64,000 nucleotides of DNA from assembly GCA_028752905.1 (NCBI GenBank), contig JAQNBH010000011.1, forward strand, positions 26,714,833 to 26,778,832, read 5' to 3'. The translations under genes and the position numbers were made by a program. Below the pieces are notes generated by a model. That model searched no databases, was not told the DNA's origin, and saw only the letters and a list, made by a program, of their open reading frames with translations. This document shows, one piece after another, positions 12,090 to 22,401 of this stretch. How positions within the stretch are numbered: the first letter of the stretch is position 1; every line of letters starts with the position of its first letter. This DNA is from Cladorhizidae sp. MBARI D1340-BT2 (Eukaryota; Porifera; Demospongiae; Poecilosclerida; Cladorhizidae).

Positions 12090-12872
12090 GTTTTATTTGT
12101 CCTCTGTGAGTGGTAGGTGTGGAGTGGAGTGTGTTAGGCAGGCACCACATCTATACAGGGTGAGGTGTCTGGTGCCATCCTGCCGTTGCAGAAAGCACAG
12201 TCACACCTCTGACTTCCTCACACTTGGTAATGGTGTCCCTTGCCATTCAGCCTGTTTGCCCTTCAGCCTGTTTGCCCTTCAGCTGTTCTTGGGCACACTT
12301 CAGCTCGGCATGTGCATTGGTCCTGTCAATGGTAAACTTTAGCATGGTTGGACCAAAGAATAGTTGAAAACAATCTTCTGCACTTTGGCAGGATGGAGGA
12401 ACATTAGGTCCTGGTTGAAGGATGTATGGGCTACTCTGCAATGGCATCTAGAATTTAAAAAGAAATAATGGTTTATATGTAAAGTTTGCTTGATATAAAA
12501 CATTTGTCTGTGTAATACCTAATAATATTAATTGTTATTGTTCTTTTATTCCAGGAATGTCATACCTTCCCCAGCAGTTGTCCACATATATTGGCTAGCA
12601 TCCACACGGCTGGTTCCACTTCCAACTGATCTTCCTCTCCTCTGCTGTCCTCTTCCTGCAGCTCTTCCCTTCCTCTGCTGTCCTCTACCTGCAGCTCTTC
12701 CCCTATTACGATGACCTCCCATTGACATCTGCTGACTTAGTCCTATCACTGTATCTCTCCCCCTATTTCCACTTGCTCCAACATCCATACTTGCACTCTC
12801 ATCCTTGGTCTCATAAAAATTGCTACTCATATCTATTTCATCATCCCTACAACTATTTGAGTCTATGTACAA
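12090..12872 (-). pseudogene. Second piggyBac-family transposase remnant, internally deleted
   Basis: The minus frame from an ATG at 12872 gives an acidic start, an Arg/Gly/Gln-rich stretch (GRAAGRGQQRRGRSVGSG near 12620-12700) and a stop near 12546. A second segment, 12447-12247, reads PGPNVPPS, AEDCFQLFFGPTMLKF and TIDRTNAHA. That is the start of the piggyBac transposase domain (compare ETNRYA at 1265-1290). It is preceded by an excellent acceptor (TTATTTCTTTTTAAATTCTAG), and GAAGGTATGA near 12560 could be the donor. However, simple joining there puts the second exon out of frame. Around 12090-12230 Cys-rich text in two frames (CAFCNGR and LYRCGACL) may be the C-terminal Cys domain. The catalytic Asp core is missing, so this copy is dead. 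Confidence 0.6.
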
Positions 12873-12995
12873 TCACTGATGCCATTATCATCAATAACCT
12901 CTCTAGTAGAGTCTGGGTATCATAACCACAGGCCATTTACAGCTAACAACCACTAACCATAGTAAAAAAACCTTCGTGGTCAAAATGAAGTGGCT

Positions 12996-13097
12996 GTCAC
13001 GATATCGTGACGGTGGTCTACAGGTGACAATTACTACTGTCACGAATACGTGACAATGGTCTTATAGATACGCCTGCGCGTGTCACGAATTCGTGAC
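12996..13097. repeat. Three 16-bp palindromes in exact 43-bp register (probable transposase-binding subterminal repeats)
   Basis: GTCACGATATCGTGAC (12996-13011) and GTCACGAATTCGTGAC (13082-13097) are perfect palindromes. GTCACGAATACGTGAC (13039-13054) has perfect 6-bp arms. Start-to-start spacing is 43 bp twice, and each is followed by a TGGTC word. They lie between the second piggyBac ORF and its TTAA end, where transposase-binding repeats would be expected. Confidence 0.85.
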
Positions 13098-13117
13098 AAT
13101 GGTCCACTAAGTGTTAA
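13098..13117 (-). mobile_element. Candidate piggyBac terminus with TTAA target site
   Basis: On the minus strand the sequence reads TTAACACTTAGTGGACCATT, running into the outermost palindrome. piggyBac elements insert at TTAA and commonly begin with a C-rich or CACTT-like terminus, and the transposase remnant reads away from this end. The matching opposite terminus was not found to the left of 12090. Confidence 0.55.
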
Positions 13118-13774
13118 ACGACATAACTTTTCTTGTCATTAACACTACAACTCCACCTCCTCCCCGCAATGGGCCACCCATCAAGACCAAGATAACAGAC
13201 CAAGTAATTAACTTAGTTCCACCATCAATGGAGAGCTAATAGCTACAGTTAGTACCACACACATCAACAGCAATCACAACTGAGTTACATCTGGAACCCA
13301 GTAACACAACGAATGGACTATAAGCTGCCTATATTTGCTAGCAAACTACGAACACAGCCTCTGGAATAAATTATTTCATAAACGGAACCTTGATCAAAGC
13401 AGCAAACATGGAAATGGCATCTTCTCCCATTCCAAACAAGTCAAGCAGAGCTCATGTCAATTATGTTATGGCCTTCACATAGCGGGACCTTCCCATAGTA
13501 TCCCCAGTGGCACAAAGAAGATTTGGAGTTTTTGGGTATATAGTTATAGTTTTAAGCCACTTAAATCTTTCAACCACATGACTTGGAAAAATTGGTAACT
13601 TAAATCGTTTTTGCCAAATAAATAGCTATGGAACACATACAATAGAAAAATATAAACTTGAAGATTTGTATCAGATTTTCATCAATTTTAATATTCTAGT
13701 ATAATGTATGAGATGATAATTAGAACTTTCTGACGATACTGACATTCTTCGCATTGAAAATCTGAAATAAATAA
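13118..13774. other. Unrecognised sequence right of the piggyBac end
   Basis: A small ORF at 13335-13598 has no recognisable motif. Nothing else is supported. Confidence 0.4.
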
Positions 13775-13952
13775 CAATAACCTTCTCAATAATTAACTTG
13801 AAATATACTCTCTCGACATTTCCACTAGATGCTCTAGCCTTCATCAGGAATGATGAGATGCTAAGACTTGTGTGAGCCTGTTATATACTGCTATCAACCA
13901 CGTGATACAAGCCACACCCTGGCACATGCATCCAGCATGAGAACCAGATTTG
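13775..13952 (-). repeat. Dispersed ~170-bp repeat, copy 2 (best hammerhead CUGAUGA box)
   Basis: This copy matches the repeats at 1768 and 52141. On the minus strand it has CTGATGA (13841-13847), GGCTA with a TAGT partner, then GGAAA (13819-13823). The pair closing stem II is mismatched here. The segment upstream of CTGATGA (CTCATCATTC) can pair partly with GAGAGA downstream of GAAATGTC, as stem I would. AT-rich DNA follows on the plus-strand right side. Confidence 0.65.
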
Positions 13953-15656
13953 AAAAAAATAGTAAAGATAATAGCAATTATCAATGAAATATTATAACAA
14001 TTCAAAAGAATCAATAAATAAAAATTATAACACCTAAAAAGACATGCTTGATATAACTAAGTTATCTAGTATTTTATATATATATATTCATCCTACATTC
14101 ATAGTTGAACAACTCAATAGCAACAACTCTGTTACAATTTTAAAACTATTTTAAGCAGCAGATAATGCCTTCAATTTTAAAAAACAGGAACAAGTGTTTG
14201 ACTATCATTTGCACTCAAAACAATTCTTGTGGTCTGCTTCCAATCAATTGCTTTGGTTATGGTTAATGTGCCGCTCTCTGTTATCATTTTGGAAAACCTC
14301 CCTGTAGTTGGTTTCTAGACATTTAACTTTGTATATATGTTTCTAATTTAGCCATGAGTTGGATTTGCGACCGCCGAGAGGTTTATAAACACACATGCTT
14401 GTTCTAAAAGGAAATGGTGATAATTATAATGTTCCCAGGGAGATAAACCCAATGTTGGGTCCTAGATAATGCTGCTGGCCCACTACTCTAGACAAACAAA
14501 CAACCAGTTCTCTATTACAAATAGTTCTCTATACAACCACGGGTGCACAAGGGAGAGGAGGATGTTATGTTGGTCAGTTATATTTGGGGGGGTTTCAAAT
14601 TATGCTTGTGATTTTTTCTCCTCTTCTTCCCCGATGATGGGCCTCCATGAGGTCCTGATGGGGCTTCTAGCCATCCCATTGTGCTGCCAGAGTTAGGAAG
14701 TGACTCATGAAAACTTATAGATGCATGTGCACCTACCTAACTAGTTCAGATTTAACTCAAACCACTAATGATGTAGTTCAAGACAATGCATTTGAAAAGT
14801 ATTGGACAAATTATGGAGTATGTACGGGCTTAATGTGTTTGGATTCAGATGCAAGTGGGGAGGAGAATACAACTTACACCATGAATGATATTAATTTGAT
14901 CAAATCAACAGTAGGTGTGGTCCCAACTAGCACATGGTATATTATTAATTTCTATTAGCCAGATGAGCGAGAAGGGAAATCCGAGTAATGAGAATCATTC
15001 TGTTGCTCAGCTGTACCATAGATTTACCACCCTTAAATAGAAGAGGAAATTTGTAGCTGCAATCATTACCCACAATAGTATCTAAAGACTTACTAGGCTT
15101 GCATGAATATTTCTGTTCACATGAAGAATTTGATGCTATATACAGCAAAAATAAACAAGCAAACTTACTTGTCAGTTTATCTGTTTCTGTGATTGCTGCT
15201 GTTTTTAACTGCTTTTCTGTCTGTTTTCTTCTTATTCTCATTGACAGGAGCTCACATCAACCAACAAGCATAATTTGATCTTCATACGAGGCGTGAGTTT
15301 TACAATTTACATTAGAATGTTAGCTATCACTAAATATATTGTGGAGGCTAATCAACATTGTTGGTCAGACTTCATTGCTCTTTTATTTTTCTGATTTATA
15401 CTCATGTGTGTGTATTCCAGAACCATATATTATATATTACCATAGAACCATGTCTATTATAGTGGGACCCTCAATTTGGGGAACATCTACAATCTGTAAT
15501 CCCTCTTTACATGCAGTCTACAATGTAACAGTTACATGTATTTGTAATGGTGCAGCTGTAGCCAATGTGGCACTGCAGGCATACATGCTGTACTTTATCA
15601 CTAATTCAGGGATTAAGAGTTTTGATCTATATACACTATATAGTGAGGGACCCATA
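13953..15656. other. Unrecognised sequence with two weak ORFs
   Basis: Frames at 14707-14958 (83 codons) and 15339-15662 (107 codons) stay open. The second has an acceptor-like TGTGTGTGTATTCCAG near 15420, and its residues include CNPSLHAVYNVTVTCICNG, vaguely like an Ig-type strand. Neither can be assigned a function. The LTR element begins at 15657. Confidence 0.3.
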
Positions 15657-16040
15657 TGTTAGGGACCTTGTTAGGTAACACCCTAACAGCCCTAACAACA
15701 CAGGAGCAACCTGCAGGTGTTAACCTGCAGAAAGCTCACGAACAAACTGTTGACCTCAAAGTTGACCACACTTATGTTAATAGCCGCATGCATAAACAAA
15801 CACACAGCTGCTACTTGTATTCCATTGGATAGTCAATCAACCACATGCATGTATTTTACCTTATATGGTCATGTCCCTGGGGGGGAGGCCAGCCTAGTTA
15901 AGGGCAGCCTCCCCCTGGACAGATTATTCGGTCTTGAGTTGTGTCTTGTCGAAGTGAATAAAGTTGTTATTACTAGTTGCCTAAAGCACTAAGTGTGTAA
16001 AGCCTTAGCTAGACTGTTAGGGGTGGTGCATACCCTAACA
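15657..16040 (+). repeat. 5' LTR of the 15.7-kb gypsy element
   Basis: The LTR is 384 bp, starting TGTTAGGGACC and ending CCCTAACA, so its 8-bp termini are inverted copies. AATAAA at 15957-15962 is a plausible polyadenylation signal within the LTR. Confidence 0.95.
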
Positions 16041-16042
16041 TT

Positions 16043-16069
16043 TGGTGGCAGCATAATAGGTTCGAACCC
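16043..16069 (+). promoter_or_regulatory. Primer-binding site complementary to tRNA-Leu 3' end, with extended T-arm match
   Basis: TGGTGGCAGC begins 2 bp after the LTR and complements the CCA end and acceptor strand of a tRNA-Leu (UAG-type, from memory). Nine bases on, GGTTCGAACCC matches the complement of the T-arm, shifted by about one base. This suggests the primer match may extend beyond the classical site. Confidence 0.75.
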
Positions 16070-16280
16070 AGTTTGAGTAGTGGCAGAGTGCTAGCTATAG
16101 TGAGTGTTGGAGTGATTGATTTCGTTGTATTCGACTATTTGGAGACATCGAAGAGAGACGGCCTGCTCAGTATTAGTGCAGATGTGTAAAAGTGTAAAGT
16201 GTGGCAAATTGGATTCTTATTGTTGACTGTGACCAGTGAACTTGTAATAAAGTGACTCGATACACTACCTGACGATTGAG

Positions 16281-17606
16281 ATGTCTATGTCGACACAAAG
16301 CAGAAGTGGGCAGGAAAATGAAGTAGAAATCACTTCTGCCAACAGTGGGACTGCCGACTACAATCCCCAGTGGGAGAGTGAAACTAAGCAAACTGCAACA
16401 GCAGAGCTGAACCCAACTGTCGATCTGCTGTGCATATTGGTGCAGCAACAACAGATCGAGTCGGCCAGGAGGGAGGAAGAGAGACAGGTTAGGTTAGCTC
16501 AGGCTGAGCTGGATCGCCAATGTCCAGAGGAGAATGAACTACGGCATCAACGAGATGCAGAGGCAGCACGACAGCAACAGCAGCAGAAAGAAGAAAGGGA
16601 AGACCATCAGAGAGAGGTGCAGATGGCAGCGGACCTCAAGAAGTGGGAACTGGAGAATGAAGAGAAGGCCCGTCAAGAGCTACAGCGACTGAGAGAATTT
16701 CAACAGTTGACAGACACGGTAGTGGCACTGACCGTCGCCCAGGCGAGACCTCGACTACAACCAACCAAGCTACAGCCCATGAGCAATGGAGATGCACTGG
16801 ATGATGAGTTCTACCGATTTGAGAGCCACATGGCCACCTTTGACATCCGGGCCGAGGACTGGTTGCTCCACCTGAGACCTCTCCTTAAGGAAGATGCCCT
16901 GACAGCATTCCTGACACTGCCCCCAGACGAGCTCACCTATGAGAAGGCCATTCTGGACAGGATGGGTATCACCCAGTCTGCTCACATGAAAAAATTCTGG
17001 GAATCCACGGTGAAGTCAGGTGAATCCCTCAATCAGTTGGCCTGCCGGATACAAGATCTTGGAGAGAAAGCGGTAGCCGACTGCACCTTCAAGAAGGATA
17101 TAGTTGGTGCATTTGCCAAGGAAAACTTTTTACGGACCCTCCCCAACCACATAGCATGCTGGATTCGGGCACAGAAACCCACCACGTCAAGGGAGGCAGG
17201 TTCCTTGGGCGATGAATACTTGCGGGACAGAAACCTAGACTACTCGGTACTAATGAAAGCAAAGACTGGCAAACCAGACAAATGAGTCTGGAACAAGACC
17301 ACTTACACCAGGGAGGATCCCGCCCATGACGGGAACAGTCCTGCACAGACCACCACCATGGCTTCAACACCAGGACCATTTAGACAGCTCAGAAAGGAAG
17401 GCAAACGAGATTTATCCAAATACTTTGATGATCAAAAGGGCCCCATGTGCTTCAACTGCCACGAGTGGGGGCATATTGGAGCTACATGCCCCAAGAAGGT
17501 CTTCACAGCTTTGGCAGCTGACCTTATTCCAGAGCATGCACTACTCTGTGGAAATGGTTATATGGGAGGACAGGATGATGCCTGTCCCACTGAGATTTTT
17601 AAGTGA
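16281..17606 (+). pseudogene. gag: Gag polyprotein with coiled coil, SCAN-like capsid region and zinc knuckle
   Basis: The frame starts at ATG 16281 after a ~240-bp leader. Residues ~55-150 are rich in Gln, Glu and Arg and look like a coiled coil. Residues ~175-310 (LLHLRPLLKEDALTAFLTLP, ILDRMG, FLRTLPNHI) resemble the SCAN/gypsy capsid fold used in particle assembly. An in-frame TGA interrupts at 17283-17285. The same frame continues to a CX2CX4HX4C knuckle (CFNCHEWGHIGATC, 17448-17489), which would bind genomic RNA, and ends at 17606. Apart from the one nonsense codon the gag frame is complete. Protease follows in a different frame. Confidence 0.85.
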
Positions 17607-17609
17607 TTC

Positions 17610-18114
17610 GGCAATGGATGACGGGACCAACCTGGAAGAACAACAGGGGAGTATGTATGTTTCAGGCAAGCTTAACCACATCACATGTGACAAACTACGC
17701 TTGGACTCAGGAGCCAACATCACACTGGTAAATACCAGGTTTGTGCAGTATGACCAGTGGACAGGCAAAATGGCGAATATTTCGATGGCTAATGGTCAGA
17801 TCGACAGCCTGCCACTAGCACGCATCACTGTGGAATTGAATGGACAGATGTATGTGTGCCGCGCAGCAGGAAGCCAAGACCTACCTGATGATGCGCTACT
17901 GAGAATCGATATTCCACCCATCCGGACAGCTTTCCATGCGGCAGCCAACCTGTTCCGGCCACCATCACTGCAAGCTAATGCAGCTGTCACCCGACAGCAA
18001 GCAAAAAGCGAGGGAGAGCGACTCAGGATGGAAGAACATGCTACAGAGATGTCGGAAGTACACCTGACGGAGGTGAACTCGGATGTCCAGGATGGCAAAA
18101 CGAGAAGCAGCTAA
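17610..18114 (+). pseudogene. Retroviral-type aspartic protease and linker (5' part of pol)
   Basis: Aspartic protease would process the polyproteins. The active-site motif LRLDSGANITLV lies at about 17695-17730, with Asp-Ser-Gly and catalytic Asp codon 17704-17706. The flap side follows (MANGQ) and the C-terminal DDALLRIDIP replaces the usual LLGxDIP, with Gly to Arg. The reading frame differs from gag, so expression would need a frameshift or the region has suffered an indel. It continues into a charged linker to a stop at 18114; the linker then resumes in another frame at about 18083. Confidence 0.8.
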
Positions 18115-18597
18115 CAGTCGGGCTAACTTACTGACGGTCGACATCCAACAACCTGCAGAAGCATCGCAAGGAGCAGACCTTGCGAGGGAACAGGCTCGAG
18201 ATAAGTCATTGGAGAAGGCCCGCCAGATGGCAGGACAGAATGGTTCCCCATACCATTATCAAGGAAAGTGGCTCTACCCATAGGAGCTATGACCCGTTGG
18301 GAAATGAGATCGAGCAGCTGGTGTTAACACAAGCAAGGCGGAATCAAGCCATCACCATGGCACACTCTGTACCGATGGCAGGACATCTCGGGAGAAAAAG
18401 GACAATAGCCGGCTACTCCGAGGTTTTTTGGGGCCTGGGGTCCACAAGGCTGTGGCAGAGGCATGCAGAAGTTGTCTTGTTCGCCAGAAAGCAGCCAGGA
18501 AGTCGTCAGCCAAAGCACCGTTACATCCCTTGCCGGTGATTTCTGAGCCGTTTGAAAGGGTAGCCATAGACATCGTGGGGCCTCTTCCAAGAACCAA
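18115..18597 (+). pseudogene. Integrase N-terminal zinc domain and start of catalytic core
   Basis: Three frames must be combined: linker (DKSLEKARQMAGQNG, to the TAG at 18281-18283), the first half of the HHCC zinc domain (AHSVPMAGHLGRKRTIA, about 18359-18410), and its second half plus core start (GVHKAVAEACRSCLVRQKAA, then ERVAIDIVGPLPRTK, about 18430-18597). The final zinc Cys is Arg here (CLVRQK). The first catalytic Asp is in AIDIVGPL. The remaining core, including the second Asp and Glu, is deleted: RT text begins directly after PRTK. Position before RT fits a Gmr1-like pol order. Confidence 0.82.
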
Positions 18598-18843
18598 GAA
18601 TGACCCCTACCCAATGCCAAGGGTCGATGATCTAATCGACAAACTGGGAAATGCTCGGTAACTGTCAACCCTCGACTTGGCCAAGGGCGTGCCCATACGA
18701 GAGGCTGATCGTGACAAGATGGCGTTCATTTCTCCTCATAGGAAGTACCGTTTCAAGACCATGCCATTCGGCTTGAAGGGTGCACCCACCACCTTCCAGC
18801 GACTGATGGACCAAGTGCTGGATGGCATGGAGCAGTTTGTAGC
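18598..18843 (+). pseudogene. Reverse transcriptase fragment (fingers/palm), active site deleted
   Basis: The frame reads DPYPMPRVDDLIDKLGNAR, a TAA at 18659-18661, then LSTLDLAKG, DRDKMAFISP, FKTMPFGLKGAP and TTFQRLMDQVLDGMEQFVAA. These are the RT regions before the catalytic YxDD box; YxDD itself and everything through early RNase H are missing. A short gap follows LAKG, where YWQ is expected. Both large deletion junctions sit on short shared words: TK at 18592-18598 and VAA at about 18838-18846. Confidence 0.85.
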
Positions 18844-19111
18844 AGCACTACATCATTTTCAAGCCTACCTGCTGGGACGAACCTTCAACGTCCAGACCAA
18901 CCACCGTGCTCTAGCATACATAGAGAAGATGAGGAACACTAATGATCAACTTATGCACTGGGCACTAGCCTTGCAACCCTATAATTACGCAGTAACCTAT
19001 CGGCCTGGTGCACAAAATGCCAATGCTGATGGGCTATCTCGCCAAGCATGGACAGATGATGACGCCCGACCTCCGGAAGGGGAGGGAAGTGTTAGGGACC
19101 TTGTTAGGTAA
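18844..19111 (+). pseudogene. RNase H C-terminal part
   Basis: LHHFQAYLLGRTFNVQTNHRAL, then ALALQPYNYAVTYRPGAQ and NANADGLSRQAW form the C-terminal half of gypsy RNase H. The frame runs on into the first bases of the 3' LTR and stops at 19109-19111. No integrase follows, so RNase H is the last domain. The polypurine tract is inside this coding end. The catalytic N-terminal half is deleted, so it cannot be active. Confidence 0.85.
19075..19089 (+). promoter_or_regulatory. Polypurine tract
   Basis: GGAAGGGGAGGGAAG directly precedes the 3' LTR and would prime plus-strand DNA synthesis. It overlaps the end of the RNase H reading frame. Confidence 0.85.
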
Positions 19112-19471
19112 CACCCCAACAGCCCTAACAACACAGGAGCAACCTGCAGGTGTTAACCTGCAGAAAGCTCACGAACAAACTGTTGACCTCAAAGTTGACC
19201 ACACTTATGTTAATAGCTGCATGCATAAACAAACACACACCTGCTACTTGTATTCCATTGGATAGTCAATCAACCACATGCATGTATTTTACCTTATATG
19301 GTCATGTCCCTGGGGGGGAGGCCAGCCTAGTTAAGGGCAGCCTCCCTCTGGACAGATTATTCGGTCTTGAGTTGTGTCTTGTCGAAGTGAATAAAGTTGT
19401 TATTACTAGTTGCCTAAAGCACTAAGTGTGTAAAGCCTTAGCTAGACTGTTAGGGGTGGTGCATACTAACA
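19090..19471 (+). repeat. 3' LTR of the 15.7-kb gypsy element
   Basis: The LTR is 382 bp. It differs from the 5' LTR by about four substitutions and lacks two C residues near the right end (CATACTAACA against CATACCCTAACA). Confidence 0.95.
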
Positions 19472-21671
19472 CCATACTATACATATACTTTGGAAGTTGA
19501 TTGGGATATTGATAAAACATCTGGATAAAGTTTCCATGTTTTGAGTAACAGTCTCAAGTCAATTTTGGCAGACATGCATAATGTTGGTTGTTTCATTATT
19601 GTACACCACTTACCATTCTCTCTCACCTAAATATTTTGGCTCAAGAAGAAGTGATAACCAGTCCTCTGATGGCAACTCAAGTAACTGTAAGAAGGATGAA
19701 GTTGTTGAGGACACACATTCACATTCTGATAGTGCAATGCCTAATCAGAATCTTGAAGGATCAATCCAAGTGTTTTTCTGTGAACTTGGATCAGTCAGAG
19801 GAGCCGACTACTTCAATGAAATGTGAAGGCAAGGAAGATACAGCAGTTTATATGTACAAGGGATATTTGCAGTAGTTAATGACCGGTGGATGATATCATT
19901 TCTTGCCAAGAGAAAGATAATTACAGACTGAGTCTATTCATGACTGTTGCTTAGTGGCCCTGAATATGTTGCTCTACTGACCGGACCACTTCCTTTTTCA
20001 GTTTGAAACGTTCTTCGTGGCATGATGACTAGAGTTTCCAATTTCATGCAACTCCTTGTCTCAACTTCGACAGTGATTCATGGAAATCCGTGTTTTCTGT
20101 TTTCGATAACAGTCATAATTCTGCCATAGTTGATTCAATTAAATTTTGTTTGATGTCATTTCTAGTGTTCTCTGATAGGAGGAAGTTAGATTTTTATTTA
20201 CTGTAGGCAATACCAAGCTATGGTCATTAGAAGATGGGTCTTAATTGGCTTTTGAGGATACCATGATTTAATTAACTGGGCTCGAGGAACCAATTCTATT
20301 CTGCTCAAATGCTAAATATTCTGGCAGCCTCAGAATCAATTTGAGCCTTTGATCCCACCACAGTGGGAAGCTATGACTGTTTCCACAGATGAGGTGCATT
20401 TTTAAGTGACCTTGGTGTTGCTACGTAACTGTATCTTCTAAGAAAATATGCCAATGTAGATATTCAACATATCAGTGGAGAGCACACAGAATAAGGAATA
20501 AGTAACAAAATGGTATAAAAATGACCTACACTGAAGTAAGGAAAAAGTTATGGTGTTGGCTTGTGGATGGCCCGTTCAGTTAGACAACTTCTGCTGGTCT
20601 CAGGCAGTTGTTATGTACCAGGAGTGCTGCCTTGCCCACTCTGTGTGTCTGCCATCTGATGCCAGGCATGCTGCTCAGCCCATGTGGTTATGGTTAGGCT
20701 CCTGCCGATGCATGTATGTCCTGATGTCCAACACATTGTGTTCATGGGTAGTCACCCATTTGGTGCATTGGGTTAGCATGCTACTTGTGCCTTGCAGAGG
20801 TACATATATGCAAGATCTGCCTCCTAGTGCAATGGGTTGGTACAAGGCTTGTGGACTGTTGCATTGAGTTTTACTTGGCTTGCTGTCTGGCTCATCGAGT
20901 ACTTTGGCTTATTGCATGGAGCATTACCTATTTGCACACTTACTTCCTGGCTAGTTGGGTTAAGGCACTGCATGTCATGGGCTTATAGTTTATCTAGGCC
21001 AATCTGCCACTGCCTGCATATGAGCATGGTAAAACTTCATCACTGCCACTTGCCTTTGGTGGTGATTGTGCAGCTAACCATCTAACGACAGTCCTAAATC
21101 ACCACATGATAATTTAGCTAATTCCGCGCGACAATAATGCTTTAAAGTTACAATTGCACTAACCTAAACCACCTACAGATTACTGGGGACAATCAATTCT
21201 GGTTAAGTTATCAAACAATACGAGAGAATTAAAATCTGCTTTTGTCAATTTTGCTATTAGAAAGTAAACAGAAACAAAGTTCCTTCGATCAAGGACAGAT
21301 TCCAAGAGCCAGGTAATTGGCTAACCCTCTAAAAATAGTTTGACATGGTAAGGGTTATGATATGCCTTGGCAGGCTGCCTTAGGCCAAGCAAATTTGGAG
21401 TTGATATACTTTGCTTGATGTCTAGCTCAGTGAATAGGTACGTGGATATTGCTGACTGTTAATTTGGTGGCTGGCAGCCTACTCTTGTCACATAGGGCGA
21501 TTGTCTAGCTTGATTCTTGGCATGTGAGGCTTGCTTACTGGGTAGCAGATGGGATGGTATATATGGCTAACTTTCTTTGCCATGCAGTTTCATACATGGT
21601 TAATGGCTTAGAAAATTAGAAACATACATACTTGTTGCTTAGCTTGGCTTGATGAGTAGTTCATACAGTTG
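19472..21671. other. Unrecognised sequence; weak acidic ORF and TGGCTTG-rich stretch
   Basis: Frames at 19581-19826 and 19588-19875 are open for 81-95 codons; the first is Ser/Asp/Glu-rich and unassignable. From about 20540 to 21650 the DNA is rich in TTGGCT, GGCTTG and CTGGCTA words, like a decayed repeat. ORFs there look accidental. Confidence 0.35.
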
Positions 21672-22198
21672 CAGTGTGGTTTGTTGCATAGAGTCCTCGA
21701 AACTTCTCAAACTGGCCACCAAAAGGGTTCTATTCATAACTATGGCCAATGTTGGACTATCATGGTGCAAGTATGGCCAATTATACTTATCATGGTGCGA
21801 GTGTTGTCAACATCTGGTAAGCAATGTGGTGGAAGGGAAAACTGCAAAAACCAGTCAGCACTAAGATTCTAAAATTGCCCAGGATAAAATCTCACCATAA
21901 TTATGTGAGGAGGGTGAGGGGATTTTTTCCATGGTTTTGAATTTTCACACTATTTGTCATAACTTTTTCCCCCTCCATTTCTTGTAAGTTATTTTGAGGA
22001 CAACTGTAGTGCATTTGCTGCTCTTTCTAAATCTAAAGGTTTGTGCATAGCTACCTCCTAGATCAAGATTTGGTAACTAGATTGCCTCACTTATCTGTGC
22101 TTTGAAGTTGAGCTTACATGACTTTCCGTGGTTGGCACAATCACTGATGTGAAAATGCATTGACAGAATCAACAAATCATCTGTCACAAGGTGCATGC
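21672..22198. repeat. Dispersed duplication, copy B (partner at 8826-9291)
   Basis: It has the same ordered words as copy A. It ends at CTGTCACAAGGTGCATG with a single copy of the motif that is expanded to a minisatellite in copy A. The hAT element starts about 40 bp further right. Confidence 0.85.
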
Positions 22199-22401
22199 CA
22201 GAATCATTGAATTGTTAAGCTACTGTCTGCCTGGCTAGGCCTTGGCACATTATGCTGGCATAAATTTGAGCATAATAGCTCTCCTTTCCACTTGAGCATA
22301 ATTGCAAAATATTTGGGCATAATGACTCAACAAATGTGCTCAACAAAGTGATTATTACAAAACATAATTATTACAGTTTTAAGAATTGTTAAACTCTAGC
22401 A

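Larger units (their letters stand above)
15657..19471 (+). mobile_element. Gmr1-like Ty3/gypsy LTR retrotransposon, deletion derivative, target duplication CCATA
   Basis: Two nearly identical LTRs (15657-16040 and 19090-19471) bound the element. It is flanked by a perfect 5-bp duplication CCATA (15652-15656 and 19472-19476), so both ends are intact. Inside, in order, are a tRNA-Leu-type primer site, gag with zinc knuckle, protease, the integrase zinc domain and start of core, an RT fragment, an RNase H C-terminus, a purine tract and the 3' LTR. Integrase precedes RT, and RNase H is last. About four substitutions plus a 2-bp indel separate the LTRs, indicating recent insertion. Two large internal deletions and several stops make it non-autonomous. 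Confidence 0.93.

Noticed and set aside
11932..12714. Plus-strand ORFs and a plus-strand acceptor near 12554
   Set aside because: They oppose minus-strand piggyBac motifs; the Pro/Leu/Cys-rich translations are the antisense of the Arg/Gly-rich transposase N-terminus.
16059..16069. tRNA gene suggested by a perfect B-box-like GGTTCGAACC
   Set aside because: No A box or cloverleaf around it; it lies just after the LTR and is better explained as part of the tRNA-complementary primer region.
20550..21085. Overlapping Cys/Trp/Leu-rich ORFs
   Set aside because: Three frames are open in the same TGGCTTG-rich DNA, which points to composition and not to coding.
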